A stretch of DNA of 64,000 nucleotides from Actibacterium pelagium (GCF_002285415.1 NZ_NSBU01000005.1:246335-310334); one strand, 5' to 3'; positions 26,495-35,898 are shown, numbered from the stretch's first letter. Numbers and translations: made by a program. Notes: a model not told the origin generated them from the sequence alone.

Positions 26495-26965
26495 ATGAGT
26501 GCTTTGCAGGGGTTAACTAAAGGTTATGCCAAGCCCGGGCGGGTGACTTGGATCGGGTTGCGGCCAGAGCGGCGGGCAGATGTTGCGCCGGTGTCAGAGG
26601 TGTTCGTGGGCGAGGATGGGTTGCAGGGCGACCACGGGCGGCCGGGCAAACGGGCCGTGACGCTGGTGCAGGCAGAGCATCTGGGCGCGATCGGCAGTTA
26701 TCTGGGGCAGGGCGCTGTGGACCCCAAAATTTTGCGCCGGAATATCGTGGTCGAGGGGATCAACCTTGTTGGGCTGAAACGCAGGGTGTTCCGGGTCGGT
26801 GAGGCCGAGCTGGAGCTTGCGGTGATCTGCGCCCCTTGTTCACGGATGGAAGAGGCGTTTGGCAAGGGCGGCTATTCCGCCGTTCGTGGTCATGGGGGTT
26901 GGTGCGCCAGCGTCGTAACGCCGGGGCGGGTCGCAGTTGGCGAAGAGGTGGTGCCGATTGGCTAA
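26495..26965 (+). CDS. MOSC domain protein
   Basis: 156 aa. MOSC domains bind sulfur carried on a conserved Cys and serve molybdenum cofactor and related chemistry. Here '[24 protein letters not shown]' (region about 110-135) carries the Cys residues and '[15 protein letters not shown]' is a family block. Start chosen at 'MSALQGL'. It diverges from ettA. Confidence 0.82.
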   Translation: MSALQGLTKGYAKPGRVTWIGLRPERRADVAPVSEVFVGEDGLQGDHGRPGKRAVTLVQAEHLGAIGSYLGQGAVDPKILRRNIVVEGINLVGLKRRVFRVGEAELELAVICAPCSRMEEAFGKGGYSAVRGHGGWCASVVTPGRVAVGEEVVPIG

Positions 26966-27026
26966 CCTGTGACGTGCGGCCTGCTGCGATCAGGTGTAAA
27001 ACCCGGATGGCGAGGCTGCGAAAGGT

Positions 27027-28496
27027 CTAGAAGCCCGTGAAATAGAACATCGCGCCAACCGTGATAACGAGGCCCGCGTAGGCGCGTAGGGTCCAGTTTG
27101 CGCGAGACGCCGCGGCCGGGGTCGGGACCGCGTCAAAGGTCGGGTCTTCCGGGTTCTGAGGCTGGTGAAGGCTTTCTTCGATGTTTTGCTCGCGCCCCAG
27201 CAGTTCTCTTTCCCGTTTTTCCTGCGCGCGCTCAATCCAGTTCACTTCCTGGTTGGCTGGGCCGATTCCCATCCCGATGTCTGCGCCGCCTGCTTGCGGT
27301 GTTGCGGCCTCTTCCTGTGGTTGGGGTGCAGACCGGCGCTTTTTCTGCTCGGCGCGACGGGCGTAGGTTTCCTGATTGAATTCCTCGACCCATTCGGGCT
27401 GTTTGCGCGGCTCGGGTGCCTTGTCGACAGGTTTCTTCTGCTTGCGAAGTTTCTTGCTTTTGCGAACTTCTTCGTTGGTGCGTTCGACAATGCGCGTAAG
27501 CTCTCTTTCGAAATCTGCACCCAGTTCGGGAAGGGGTTTGCGTGGCGCCGAGGTAGGGCGCTGAAGCTCGGTCACGCTGCCTGCGATCATGTCACGCCAT
27601 TGGCTTGCGGATTGCATGCGGTCTTTGGGGTGGACCTGCATCGCCTTGTCGATGGCTTCAAGGAAGGCTTGGTCATAGCCCGAGATACGGCCCGCAAGCG
27701 GCGGCGAGGGGTCCGGCTGGTCCCCGGCCAGTTCAAGCAGGCGCAGCTGGCTGTTGGCCGGCGCTTTGCCTGTCAGAAGGTGGTAGAACGTGGCGCCAAG
27801 GGCATAGAGGTCACTGCTTTGGTTTTGATCGCGGCCGGCTTCGTAGAATTCGTAAGGCGAGTAGCCGTCCTTGACCACCATGACAGAGGTGGCCTTGCGC
27901 GTGTGATGGTTGGCGTCCCCTTTGGCGGCACCAAAGTCGATCAGCACCGGCGCACCTTTGGAATCAAGTAAGATGTTGTCCGGCGCGATGTCGCGATGAA
28001 GCAGCCCGTGCTTGTGCACCTGATCAATGGCGTCCAGCAGCTGAAGCAGGATTCGCTTGATCTCATTCGTCGGTGGGGGATTTTCCGTCAGCTCGTAGAA
28101 ATCGCTGCCTTCGATCAGGTCCAGAACCATGTAGGCGGTTCCGTTTTCTTCAAAGACGCGGTGCACGCCGACGATGTTCGGGTGGCGCAGCTTGGCGAGG
28201 CTTTGGGCCTCTCGCATGAACATTTTGACGATTGCGCGGATCGACTTTTCAAACGTCGCGCGCAGGGGGAGCACCTGATTGTCTTCGCGATAGCAGTAAT
28301 CTTCGAAGAAGCATTCCTTGATGACGATATCGCGGCCCAGCGCATTGTCCGTGGCGCGATATGTTATCCCGAAGCCGCCGGCACCAAGGTGCTCGGTGAT
28401 CGTAAACTGGCCTTCCAGCATCTCTGTGCCAATTGGTAGGGCCTGTTCAAAGTTCTCAGGCCACTCCTCGGCTTCGGTTTTTGCTCTTAACTCCAA
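27027..28496 (-). CDS. Membrane-anchored serine/threonine protein kinase (Hanks type)
   Basis: 489 aa. Kinase domain about 30-305: Gly loop G38-AGGFG, Lys60 in 'VIK', alpha-C Glu about 96, catalytic H167-R168-D169 with N174, and D187-F-G. All residues for catalysis are present. A Lys/Glu/Pro/Gln-rich linker (about 310-455) leads to one C-terminal membrane segment (about 470-488) with almost nothing outside, so it works in the cytoplasm at the membrane. The start is TTG with GAGG 7 nt upstream; the next Met is residue 26. No phosphatase or FHA gene is next to it. Confidence 0.88.
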   Translation of the reverse strand: MELRAKTEAEEWPENFEQALPIGTEMLEGQFTITEHLGAGGFGITYRATDNALGRDIVIKECFFEDYCYREDNQVLPLRATFEKSIRAIVKMFMREAQSLAKLRHPNIVGVHRVFEENGTAYMVLDLIEGSDFYELTENPPPTNEIKRILLQLLDAIDQVHKHGLLHRDIAPDNILLDSKGAPVLIDFGAAKGDANHHTRKATSVMVVKDGYSPYEFYEAGRDQNQSSDLYALGATFYHLLTGKAPANSQLRLLELAGDQPDPSPPLAGRISGYDQAFLEAIDKAMQVHPKDRMQSASQWRDMIAGSVTELQRPTSAPRKPLPELGADFERELTRIVERTNEEVRKSKKLRKQKKPVDKAPEPRKQPEWVEEFNQETYARRAEQKKRRSAPQPQEEAATPQAGGADIGMGIGPANQEVNWIERAQEKRERELLGREQNIEESLHQPQNPEDPTFDAVPTPAAASRANWTLRAYAGLVITVGAMFYFTGF

Positions 28497-28666
28497 ACTT
28501 GAACCTCAAGTTCCATCATCCCACGTTAATTTCACCTAGAAATTGTGTCGAATTTGAGTTGGAGGTAGGGAAAACCTTAGTCCTTCAGTAATTTAGCAGG
28601 ATTTGGGGGCGCTCTATCTTTAAGGGGGGCGAGCTGAATTCAGGCGGTTTTGAGGCGCCGGAGCAG

Positions 28667-29542
28667 CTAGTTTAACTGCTTTTCAAAGAAGTGATCGGGG
28701 TTTGGATCGTCGTTGTAGCGGTCGATCTCGGTCCAGCCGGTTTTGCGGTAAAGCGCGATGGCCTCGGGCAGGACAGAGTTCGTGTCGAGGCGCAGCAGGG
28801 TGTAGCCAAGAGCGCGGGCTTCATCCTCGGCGGCGTCCATAAGGCGGCGGGCAAGGCCCAGACCGCGAGCGGATGGAGACACCCAGAGGCGTTTGATTTC
28901 GCCGAAGCCGTCATTGCTGCGGACAGAGACGCACCCGATGGGCAGCCCATCGAAACTGGCGACAAGGAAGGCGCCATGCGGGGGCGAGACGCGATCCGCG
29001 TCGGCGGCCGGGCCTGCGCCGATTTCAAAGGCTTTGGTGAAGCGGGATTTCAGTTCGGCGAAATACTGGTCATGGCAATAGGCGGCCGTGTCGCTGAGGG
29101 GATCACCGGGGGCGATTTCGATCCGGTCGCGACCAAGGGCGCAGGCGACAAGGTCCATCGCGTCCAAAAGCGCGGTTGGGTTGGCGTGGCGCGACAGGGT
29201 TTTGGCGGCGTGATCGTTGGACAGGCTGTCATAGGCGGCGCGTTCGGCCTCGCCCGCCTCGGTCAGGTGGACCAGCCGTTTGCGGCCATCGTTGGGATCG
29301 GGGGCGAGGGTCAGCAGGCCTTCTTCCTCGAGCTGTTTGAGGATGCGGGACATGACCGCCTTATCAAGGTTCAGCGCCTCACGGATGGTCGAGACATCCT
29401 GACCAAAGTGGCCCACACCATGCAGGACGCGGGCGACGCCCAAGGGGCGGCCCCGGCCAAGAAAGGACAGGTCCAGCGCGCCAGCCTCGGATGTGACAGC
29501 GCGGTTGAAGCGGCGAATGCGGGCAATTGGGTCTAAGCTCAT
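28667..29542 (-). CDS. MarR-family regulator fused to GNAT acetyltransferase
   Basis: 291 aa. Residues about 1-135 form a MarR winged helix ('LNLDKAVMSRILKQLEEEGLL' recognition region and 'DGRKRLVHLTEAGEAE' wing). Residues about 150-290 are a GNAT fold with the acetyl-CoA loop 'SPSARGLGLARRLMDAAE'. Such fusions probably couple sensing and acetylation; substrate unknown. A TTG 18 nt upstream (29560) is an alternative start but lies inside a palindrome. Confidence 0.88.
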   Translation of the reverse strand: MSLDPIARIRRFNRAVTSEAGALDLSFLGRGRPLGVARVLHGVGHFGQDVSTIREALNLDKAVMSRILKQLEEEGLLTLAPDPNDGRKRLVHLTEAGEAERAAYDSLSNDHAAKTLSRHANPTALLDAMDLVACALGRDRIEIAPGDPLSDTAAYCHDQYFAELKSRFTKAFEIGAGPAADADRVSPPHGAFLVASFDGLPIGCVSVRSNDGFGEIKRLWVSPSARGLGLARRLMDAAEDEARALGYTLLRLDTNSVLPEAIALYRKTGWTEIDRYNDDPNPDHFFEKQLN

Positions 29543-29545
29543 ATG

Positions 29546-29577
29546 GTTGACGTAAGTCAACTATTTGACCGGGTCAA
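29546..29577. promoter_or_regulatory. Two palindromes in the MarR-GNAT/nadD divergent gap
   Basis: GTTGACGTAAGTCAAC (29546-29561) is a perfect 6-4-6 inverted repeat, and TTGACCGGGTCAA (29565-29577) is a second with the same TTGAC/GTCAA arms. They start 4 nt upstream of the MarR-GNAT ATG. Probable autoregulatory operators; the arms also resemble FNR half-sites. Confidence 0.6.
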
Positions 29578-29606
29578 GACGATTGACACTGGCTGCCGGG
29601 CGTAAG

Positions 29607-30227
29607 ATGCATTGGCGGATGCGCTATGAGCTTCCATTTGCCACCCCCGGCCAGACCGTTGGCCTGTTGGGCGGGTCGTTTGACCCGGCTCATCATGGGC
29701 ATGTGCACATCAGTCTTGAGGCGATGAAACGCTTTGGGTTGGATCAGCTGTGGTGGCTGGTAAGCCCCGGTAACCCGTTGAAAACGCATGGCCCCGCCCC
29801 GCTAGAGCAGCGGATGGCCCATGCGCGTGAGGTGATGCAGCACCCACGGATAAAAGTGACCGATATCGAGGCGAAGATCGGCACGCGTTACACCGCGGCG
29901 ACCTTGCAGCGGTTGCAGGAGCTGTATCCGCAAGTCAATTTCATCTGGTTGATGGGGGCCGACAATCTGGCGCAGCTGGACCAATGGGATAACTGGCGCT
30001 GGATCATGGAGAACGTCGCGGTGGGTGTGATCGCCCGGCCCGGACAGCGGTTGACGGCGCGGATGTCGAAACCTGCGGATGTCTATGCGCGTTATCGGAT
30101 CAAGGGACGCGTGTCGCACCGGTTGTCGCGCGCCAAAGCACCGGCTTGGTGCTTCGTGAATGTGCCGATGAATGATGCGTCATCCACTGCGATCCGGGCG
30201 CAGGGCGGCTGGAGCCGTTCACAATAG
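29607..30227 (+). CDS. nadD: Nicotinate-nucleotide adenylyltransferase
   Basis: Makes deamido-NAD in NAD synthesis; about 206 aa. The nucleotidyl-transferase signature '[16 protein letters not shown]' (GxFDPxHxGH) and the late 'SSTAIRAQG' (S-x2-R motif) are present. The start is between ATG 29607 and ATG 29619; neither has a strong ribosome site. Confidence 0.93.
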   Translation: MHWRMRYELPFATPGQTVGLLGGSFDPAHHGHVHISLEAMKRFGLDQLWWLVSPGNPLKTHGPAPLEQRMAHAREVMQHPRIKVTDIEAKIGTRYTAATLQRLQELYPQVNFIWLMGADNLAQLDQWDNWRWIMENVAVGVIARPGQRLTARMSKPADVYARYRIKGRVSHRLSRAKAPAWCFVNVPMNDASSTAIRAQGGWSRSQ

Positions 30228-30284
30228 GGCGTGCAAGGCTTTTGACGCTTGCCCCGGCTTGGCCGATTTGTTTCACTCCGCCCC

Positions 30285-31781
30285 ATGACGCGAGATAGCT
30301 TCATCTGGACACGACGGTCCGTTCTGGCGGGCCTTGGCGCAGGGGCCGCAGGCAGCGCCTTTGCAGCAGCGCCAGAGGTGTCTGTGCGCCCAACCGCGCG
30401 TCCCGCGGGTTTGGTTCGCCGGCAGGCCCCTGGCGCGGAGTCCCTGATCGCCAAGGCGAAACTGGGGGGAGAGGTCGCCTATGTCGTGGCCGACGCCCGC
30501 AGCGGGACGATCCTTGAGGCGCGCAATGGCGACATGGCGCTGCCACCGGCCAGCGTGACCAAGGCGATCACCGCGCTTTATGCGCTGGATCGGATGGGGA
30601 TGGGTTATCGCTTTCGGACTCGGCTGTTGGCCACGGGGCCGATTGCGGGCGGAAAGCTGGAGGGCGACCTGATCCTTGCTGGCGGCGGCGACCCCACGCT
30701 GGATACCGACCATCTGATGGGGTTGGCAGCACAGCTGAAGGCTGCGGGCGTGCATGAGGTTACGGGCAAGCTTCGGGTGTATGACGGCGCCTTGCCGACG
30801 CTTGAGGCGATCGAGCCCGACCAGCCTGAACATGTGGGCTATAACCCTGCGGTGTCGGGGCTGAACCTGAATTTCAACCGTGTTCATTTCGAATGGAAGC
30901 GGGCCGCGCAGGGCTATGCGATCACGATGCAGGCGCGGGCGTTGAAACACCGCCCGGATGTGAACCTGACCCGAATGCGGATCGCGGATCGTGGCGCGCC
31001 GGTTTACACCTATGACCGGAACGGCAAGACAGAGGACTGGTCGGTTGCCCGCGGAGCGCTGGGCAAGGAAGGCGGCCGATGGCTGCCCGTGCGCCAACCC
31101 GGTCTCTACGCCGCAGAGGTGTTCGAGACCCTTGCCCGTTCGCATGGGATCGTGTTGCGGCGGGGGCCGAAGGCGACCCATGTACATGGTCAGGTGATTG
31201 CCGAGCACCTTAGCCCGCCGATGCCCGAGATGTTGCGTGCGATGCTGAAGTATTCGACCAACCTGACCGCCGAGGTGATGGGGTTGATGGCCACCCGTCA
31301 GGCCGGGAGCAACCCGGGGTCGCTTGAGGCCTCGGCGCGGACGATGAACAGCTGGTTGCATAGGTTCTGCGGTGCCGAGACGTCGAAATTCGTGGATCAC
31401 TCGGGGCTTGGATCGGGGGCAAAGGTTGCCCCGACAGAGCTGGTAAAGGCGCTGGTACGCGCGGGGCCGGATGGGCAGCTGCGCGGGTTGATGAAACCTG
31501 CCTACCTTCAGAACGAGCGCGGTGCGCCCATCAAGGATGGCCCCGTGGATATCCGTGCCAAGACCGGCACGCTGAACTTTGTCTCGGCCTTGTCTGGTTA
31601 TCTGCGCAATGGGCAGGGGCGGCACATGGCCTTTGCGATCCTGACCGCGGACGAGCCGCGCCGGGCCGCGCTGAGCGTGGAAGAGCGCGAGCGCCCCTCG
31701 GGCGGGAAGTCGTGGTCCAAACGGTCGCGTCGCTTGCAGGCACAGCTGTTGGATCGGTGGAGCACGCTCTACGGGGCCTGA
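30285..31781 (+). CDS. dacB: D-alanyl-D-alanine carboxypeptidase/endopeptidase (PBP4, S13)
   Basis: Periplasmic peptidoglycan hydrolase of 498 aa. The N-terminus 'TRRSVLAGLGAGAAGSAFA' is a twin-arginine-like signal. Catalytic motifs: SVTK ('PPASVTKAITA', about 87-90), STN ('KYSTNLTAEVMG') and KTG ('AKTGTLNFVSALSGY'). The large insertion between SxxK and SxN is typical of family S13. An upstream in-frame start overlaps no ribosome site, so 30285 is used. Confidence 0.9.
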   Translation: MTRDSFIWTRRSVLAGLGAGAAGSAFAAAPEVSVRPTARPAGLVRRQAPGAESLIAKAKLGGEVAYVVADARSGTILEARNGDMALPPASVTKAITALYALDRMGMGYRFRTRLLATGPIAGGKLEGDLILAGGGDPTLDTDHLMGLAAQLKAAGVHEVTGKLRVYDGALPTLEAIEPDQPEHVGYNPAVSGLNLNFNRVHFEWKRAAQGYAITMQARALKHRPDVNLTRMRIADRGAPVYTYDRNGKTEDWSVARGALGKEGGRWLPVRQPGLYAAEVFETLARSHGIVLRRGPKATHVHGQVIAEHLSPPMPEMLRAMLKYSTNLTAEVMGLMATRQAGSNPGSLEASARTMNSWLHRFCGAETSKFVDHSGLGSGAKVAPTELVKALVRAGPDGQLRGLMKPAYLQNERGAPIKDGPVDIRAKTGTLNFVSALSGYLRNGQGRHMAFAILTADEPRRAALSVEERERPSGGKSWSKRSRRLQAQLLDRWSTLYGA

Positions 31782-32120
31782 TCGCTGGTTTTTCCCCTAA
31801 AACTTTTGCGAGTGATCCCTCATATTCAAACGCATAGGAAGACCAACTTCTTTTTAGCACTACCGCGCCCAATTAGGCGCAATAAAACTTCCTTTCTTTG
31901 GAAGACCCCAAACTCTCTCAGTCTATCGTTATGGATGCCACGGGCAGCACGCTGGTTGGTGTCGTTGTGTTTTAGGAAGCCCAAGATCCGGCTTGCGTTT
32001 GGCGAAAGCTCACAAAGCTTTGAGCGGATTTCCGACGGTCCGGTGCTGCTGTTCCTCGGAATTTCGGGATTTGGTGCTAAATTGCTGGGTAACCGCCTTT
32101 GTCAGACCGGAGATCACCAA
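31782..32120. other. Intergenic stretch, no gene seen
   Basis: 339 bp between dacB and the next gene. It is more AT-rich than its flanks in the first half. An open frame runs through its right part into the next gene but shows no coding character or ribosome site. No RNA gene or operator is recognised. Confidence 0.6.
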
Positions 32121-32600
32121 ATGTCCAAGCTTTTGATGACACGCCGAGGGCTGATCGCCTCGGGAAGCGCCGCATTGGCGACCAGTTGGACTGTGCCTGC
32201 CCGCGCTGCCGGGGTTGCGCCGACGCGGTCGATGCGCGGGGGATCGAACAACTACCGCCCCGGAGCACCGATCGTAGACCGTATCGGTGGCGGCGGTTTC
32301 TGGATGAGCGGGACCGTGCGCCGGGCTGGCGACGGGGCGCCCCTGGAAGGGCAGCGCATCCAGATTTGGGCGCACACGACCGAAGGGCACGAGCGGGACG
32401 CGCGCAGTCATGGCGCGACCCTGACCAATGCCAAGGGAGAGTTCCGGCTGGAAATGCCCCAGATCGTGCCGGCCTTCGGGCAGGCGCACGGACATCTGGC
32501 CTATGACAGTGGCTATTTCAAAACCGTGTTCCTGCGCCCGCTGATGGATAGTTCTCGTGACACCAGCCTAAGCGCGCATTTCGTGCTTGAGCCCGCGTAA
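32121..32600 (+). CDS. Tat-exported intradiol ring-cleavage dioxygenase-like protein
   Basis: 159 aa. Tat-type signal 'MTRRGLIASGSAALATSW...ARA' (about 6-30) predicts a periplasmic, cofactor-bearing protein. The rest is a small beta-sandwich of intradiol-dioxygenase type ('GTVRRAGDGAPLEGQRIQIWAH', then 'TNAKGEFRLEMP'). By eye the H-x-H iron ligands are kept (H123, H125 in 'AHGHLAY'), whereas positions usually held by the two Tyr ligands appear as His90 and Phe119. It is followed after 9 nt by a ferric-reductase-like membrane gene. Confidence 0.72.
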   Translation: MSKLLMTRRGLIASGSAALATSWTVPARAAGVAPTRSMRGGSNNYRPGAPIVDRIGGGGFWMSGTVRRAGDGAPLEGQRIQIWAHTTEGHERDARSHGATLTNAKGEFRLEMPQIVPAFGQAHGHLAYDSGYFKTVFLRPLMDSSRDTSLSAHFVLEPA

Positions 32601-32609
32601 TTTTCGAAG

Positions 32610-33221
32610 ATGAACCGCCTGCACCACGCCTTGATCTGGGCCGGGTTTCTGGCCGTCATTGGTGTGCCACTGGTCCTTGCCGCGACCAGCCCGCTGTTGG
32701 CATGGCGACAGCCGATCTATGTCGCGGCTGGGTTTGCAGGCGTGTTGGGTATGGCAGTCCTGTTGGCGCAACCCCTGTTGGTGACGGGCGTCTTGCCGGG
32801 TCTGTCGGGCTTAAAGGGGCGCCGGGCCCACCGTTGGGTTGGTGGGCTATTGGTCGGGTTGATTGTGGTGCATGTCGTCGGGCTGTGGATCACCAGCCCG
32901 CCCGATATGATCGATGCCCTGACCTTTACCTCGCCCACGCCGTTTTCGCCTTGGGGTGTCATTGCCATGTGGGCGATATTTGGTGCTGCGGGTCTTGCGA
33001 TCTACCGCGCGCGGATGCGGCTGCCGATCTGGCGGATCGCGCATTCCGCCTTGGTCGTGATCGTCGTTATCGGCAGCGTCGTGCACGCCATGCTGATCGA
33101 AGGAACGATGGAGATCGTCTCGAAAGCCGCTGTCAGCGCCATCGTGTTGATTGTGACCGGTCTGACCATCGCCAAGCGGCGGGCATGGGCACCGTTTATG
33201 CCCAAGAGGACGCGCCGCTAA
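32610..33221 (+). CDS. Ferric-reductase-like transmembrane protein
   Basis: 203 aa, about six membrane segments. His residues at helix positions ('HRWVGGLLVGLIVVHVVGLW', 'RIAHSALVVIVVIGSVVHAML') fit a diheme b-type cytochrome core as in ferric reductase-like domains. No FAD/NAD domain is attached, so electrons must come from or go to a partner, plausibly the Tat protein encoded just upstream. Confidence 0.75.
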   Translation: MNRLHHALIWAGFLAVIGVPLVLAATSPLLAWRQPIYVAAGFAGVLGMAVLLAQPLLVTGVLPGLSGLKGRRAHRWVGGLLVGLIVVHVVGLWITSPPDMIDALTFTSPTPFSPWGVIAMWAIFGAAGLAIYRARMRLPIWRIAHSALVVIVVIGSVVHAMLIEGTMEIVSKAAVSAIVLIVTGLTIAKRRAWAPFMPKRTRR

Positions 33222-33231
33222 GTGCCTTTGG

Positions 33232-33654
33232 TTACAGCGTCATGTGCCGGGCGCGTGCGCCTCGTTCGATGGCAGCGCCATGCAGGCGGTCGATGTTGAG
33301 CTGATAGCGGATCTCGGCCAGCATCTCTAGCTCTTCCTCACCCAGCTTGCCGTCGGCCGCGGCCACGTCGCAGGCCATTGCATAGGCGGTCTCGTACAGT
33401 TTTTCGGGCAGCGGGTCTTTGACCAGACCGAATAGCGCGTCCAGCCCGTCTTCCTCTTCCATCAGGTCGAACACGGTCTGTGACACGGTGCTAAGGCGGT
33501 CTGCGTCGTAATCTGCAAAGACCGGCAGGTGATTCACGATGCGCTGAATCGTCACCAGTTCCGAGGTGCGGATGTTCAGGTCCGAGACCGAAACCGCCAT
33601 CATGATGGCCACAAGGGCGTCCTGCGGGGTCAAAGACAGGGGAGTATCGGGCAT
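33232..33654 (-). CDS. TerB-like (tellurite resistance family) protein
   Basis: 140-aa all-helical cytoplasmic protein. It shows a TerB-type core: '[24 protein letters not shown]' (region about 13-36) and '[22 protein letters not shown]' (region about 93-115), with acidic residues for metal binding. Involvement in tellurite resistance cannot be inferred, as no ter operon is present. Confidence 0.75.
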   Translation of the reverse strand: MPDTPLSLTPQDALVAIMMAVSVSDLNIRTSELVTIQRIVNHLPVFADYDADRLSTVSQTVFDLMEEEDGLDALFGLVKDPLPEKLYETAYAMACDVAAADGKLGEEELEMLAEIRYQLNIDRLHGAAIERGARARHMTL

Positions 33655-33770
33655 TCTTGGTCCTTTGCGGGCTGATCGTTGTGGTCAGATTATTGACGTG
33701 GGCGCGGGGGAGCAATAGGAACCGAGCCTTGTCGGGGTATAGGACCCCAATCGTTATGAAAGCCGAAAAA

Positions 33771-35417
33771 ATGTCTGATCTGCGCGAAGTTGCACTGTCG
33801 TCGAAAGCCTGGCCCTTTGAAGAGGCGCGCCGGGTTCTCAAACGCTATGCTAAGGGTGCGCCCGAGAAGGGCTATGTGCTGTTCCAGACCGGCTATGGTC
33901 CGTCGGGTTTGCCGCATATCGGAACCTTTGGCGAGGTTGCGCGGACCACGATGGTGCGTCGCGCGTTCGAAATGATCTCGGATATCCCGACCAAGCTGAT
34001 CTGTTTCTCGGATGATATGGACGGGTTGCGCAAGGTGCCGTCCAACCTGCCGAACCAGGAACTGCTGGCCGAAGACCTGAACCTGCCGCTGACCAAGGTG
34101 CGTGACCCGTTTGGTACGCATGAGGGATTTGCCCAGCACAATAACGCGCGCCTATGTGCTTTTCTGGACAGTTTCGGGTTCGAGTACGAGTTCGCCTCGG
34201 CCACCGATTATTACACCTCGGGCAAGTTCGACGAGACGCTGCTGATTGCGCTGGAACGCTTTGACAAGATCCAAGAGATCATGCTGCCGACGCTGGGCGA
34301 AGAGCGCCGCGCGACCTATTCCTGCTTCCTGCCGATCAGCCCGAAGACAGGCCACGTGCTGCAGGTGCCGACGCTAGAGCGGAACGTGGCAAAGGGCACG
34401 ATCGTGTATCAAGAGCCCGATGGAGAGAAGATCGAAATTCCCGTCACCGGCGGCCATGTGAAGATGCAGTGGAAGCCTGACTGGGCGATGCGCTGGGCCG
34501 CGCTGGGCGTGGACTATGAGATGTCGGGCAAGGACCTGATCGACTCGGTCACGCAATCGACGAAAATCTGTCGTGCGCTGGGGCAGCGCCCGCCGGAATC
34601 GCTGTCGTACGAGCTGTTCAATGACGAGCAGGGCCAGAAGATTTCGAAATCCAAAGGCAACGGCCTGTCGATGGAAGAGTGGCTGACCTATGCCGCGCCT
34701 GAAAGCCTGCAGTACTTCATGTACCAGAAGCCGAAGACTGCGAAGCGTCTGTATTTCGACGTGATCCCGAAGGCGGTGGACGAATACCATCAACAGCTGC
34801 GCGCTTATCCGGGACAGGATGAGAAGGGCCAGTTGAACAACCCGGTTTTCCACATCCATGGCGGTGACGTGCCGGAATCCGATATGGTCGTTCCGTTCGC
34901 GATGCTGCTGAACCTTGCGTCGGTCGCTTCGGCCGAGGACAAGGACGGGCTGTGGGGCTTCATCAAGCGCTACGCGCCCGAGGCCTCGCCCGAGACGCAC
35001 CCGACGCTGGATGCCGCCGCGGGCTTTGCCGTGCGCTACTTCAAGGATTTCGTTGCGCCGACGCGTCAGTTCCGTCTGCCGACCGATCAGGAGCGCGCCG
35101 CGCTGGAGGATCTGGTCGCTGCGTTCAAAAGTGCAGATCGGGCCTTGGAAGAAATTGCCAAGAAAAACAAGATGATGGGCAACGACGATCCGCTGCCCGA
35201 GGCTGATTTCTCGAGCGACGATTTCCTGCAGTCGGTGGTCTTTGCGATCGGCAAGAACCACGGGTTCGAGAACCTGCGCGACTGGTTCAAAGCCCTGTAC
35301 GAGGTTCTTTTGGGCGCAAGCCAAGGACCGCGGTTCGGTGGCTTTGCCGCGCTTTATGGCGTCGAGGAAACCGTCGCACTGATCGAAAAAGGTCTGGCGG
35401 GCGAACTGGCTGCCTGA
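33771..35417 (+). CDS. lysS: Lysyl-tRNA synthetase, class I
   Basis: Charges tRNA-Lys. It is the archaeal-type class I enzyme kept by many alphaproteobacteria instead of class II LysRS; 548 aa. The HIGH-type motif is H49-IGT ('[10 protein letters not shown]') and the KMSKS-type motif is KISKSKGNG (about 293-301). Start set at '[18 protein letters not shown]'; an ATG at 33756 is also possible. No class II LysRS is in the window. Confidence 0.94.
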   Translation: MSDLREVALSSKAWPFEEARRVLKRYAKGAPEKGYVLFQTGYGPSGLPHIGTFGEVARTTMVRRAFEMISDIPTKLICFSDDMDGLRKVPSNLPNQELLAEDLNLPLTKVRDPFGTHEGFAQHNNARLCAFLDSFGFEYEFASATDYYTSGKFDETLLIALERFDKIQEIMLPTLGEERRATYSCFLPISPKTGHVLQVPTLERNVAKGTIVYQEPDGEKIEIPVTGGHVKMQWKPDWAMRWAALGVDYEMSGKDLIDSVTQSTKICRALGQRPPESLSYELFNDEQGQKISKSKGNGLSMEEWLTYAAPESLQYFMYQKPKTAKRLYFDVIPKAVDEYHQQLRAYPGQDEKGQLNNPVFHIHGGDVPESDMVVPFAMLLNLASVASAEDKDGLWGFIKRYAPEASPETHPTLDAAAGFAVRYFKDFVAPTRQFRLPTDQERAALEDLVAAFKSADRALEEIAKKNKMMGNDDPLPEADFSSDDFLQSVVFAIGKNHGFENLRDWFKALYEVLLGASQGPRFGGFAALYGVEETVALIEKGLAGELAA

Positions 35418-35433
35418 TCCCCTGATTTTGACG

Positions 35434-35479
35434 AACCCTTCTGGCGGGCTACCTCTTTTGAAGGTCAGCCGGGAGGGTT
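35434..35479 (+). promoter_or_regulatory. Stem-loop masking the DUF4864 ribosome binding site
   Basis: 35434-35445 (AACCCTTCTGGC) pairs with 35468-35479 (GCCGGGAGGGTT) over 12 positions, two of them G-T wobbles. A further ACCT/AGGT pair lies inside the loop. The right arm holds GGGAGGG, the Shine-Dalgarno site for the ATG at 35484. It could control translation; it lacks a T-tract, so it is a poor terminator. Confidence 0.5.
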
Positions 35480-35483
35480 CATC

Positions 35484-35867
35484 ATGCGGTCTATTCTGTT
35501 CACGTTTGTTTTGCTGTTTGCGGCGCCCTTTGCCGTGGCACAATCGACGGAACCGCAAAAGGTCATCGCCGCGCAGATCGACGCCTTTCAGGACGACGAT
35601 TTCGACCTTGCCTTTACCTTTGCGTCCCCGACCATCCAATCTATTTTCCTGAGCTCCGAACAGTTCGGGAACATGGTCGTCAACGGATACCCGATGGTCT
35701 GGCGACCCAAAGCGGTACGTTATCTGGATACGCCGCTTACCAATCGACCCCGGCTGCTGATCACGGACCAGCAAGGGCGGTTGCATCTGCTGGAATATGA
35801 CATGGTTCAGGGCGCCGACGGGTGGCGGATCAACGGCGTTCAGATCGTGCCTGCGTCCGGTGCGTAA
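35484..35867 (+). CDS. DUF4864 secreted protein
   Basis: 127 aa with a signal peptide (about 1-19, '...APFAVA'). The mature part has the DUF4864 layout: 'VIAAQIDAFQDDDFDLAFTFASP', a central hydrophobic 'FGNMVVNGYPMVWRPKAVRY', and 'EYDMVQGADGWRINGVQI'. Resembles NTF2-like folds. Periplasmic, function unknown. Confidence 0.8.
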   Translation: MRSILFTFVLLFAAPFAVAQSTEPQKVIAAQIDAFQDDDFDLAFTFASPTIQSIFLSSEQFGNMVVNGYPMVWRPKAVRYLDTPLTNRPRLLITDQQGRLHLLEYDMVQGADGWRINGVQIVPASGA

Positions 35868-35874
35868 AGGCGCG

Positions 35875-35898
35875 GGTAACGCTTTGGCGTAACCTTTT
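35875..35898 (+). terminator. Probable terminator after the DUF4864 gene
   Basis: GGTAACGC, a 4-nt loop and GCGTAACC (7 of 8 pairs) are followed by TTTT, 7 nt after the stop. Confidence 0.6.

Noticed and set aside
30273-31625. 450-codon open frame antisense to dacB
   Set aside because: Composition typical of antisense frames; dacB has all PBP motifs on the + strand.
33232-33654. Tellurite resistance operon
   Set aside because: Only a TerB-like helical protein is present, with no terC, terD or other ter genes.
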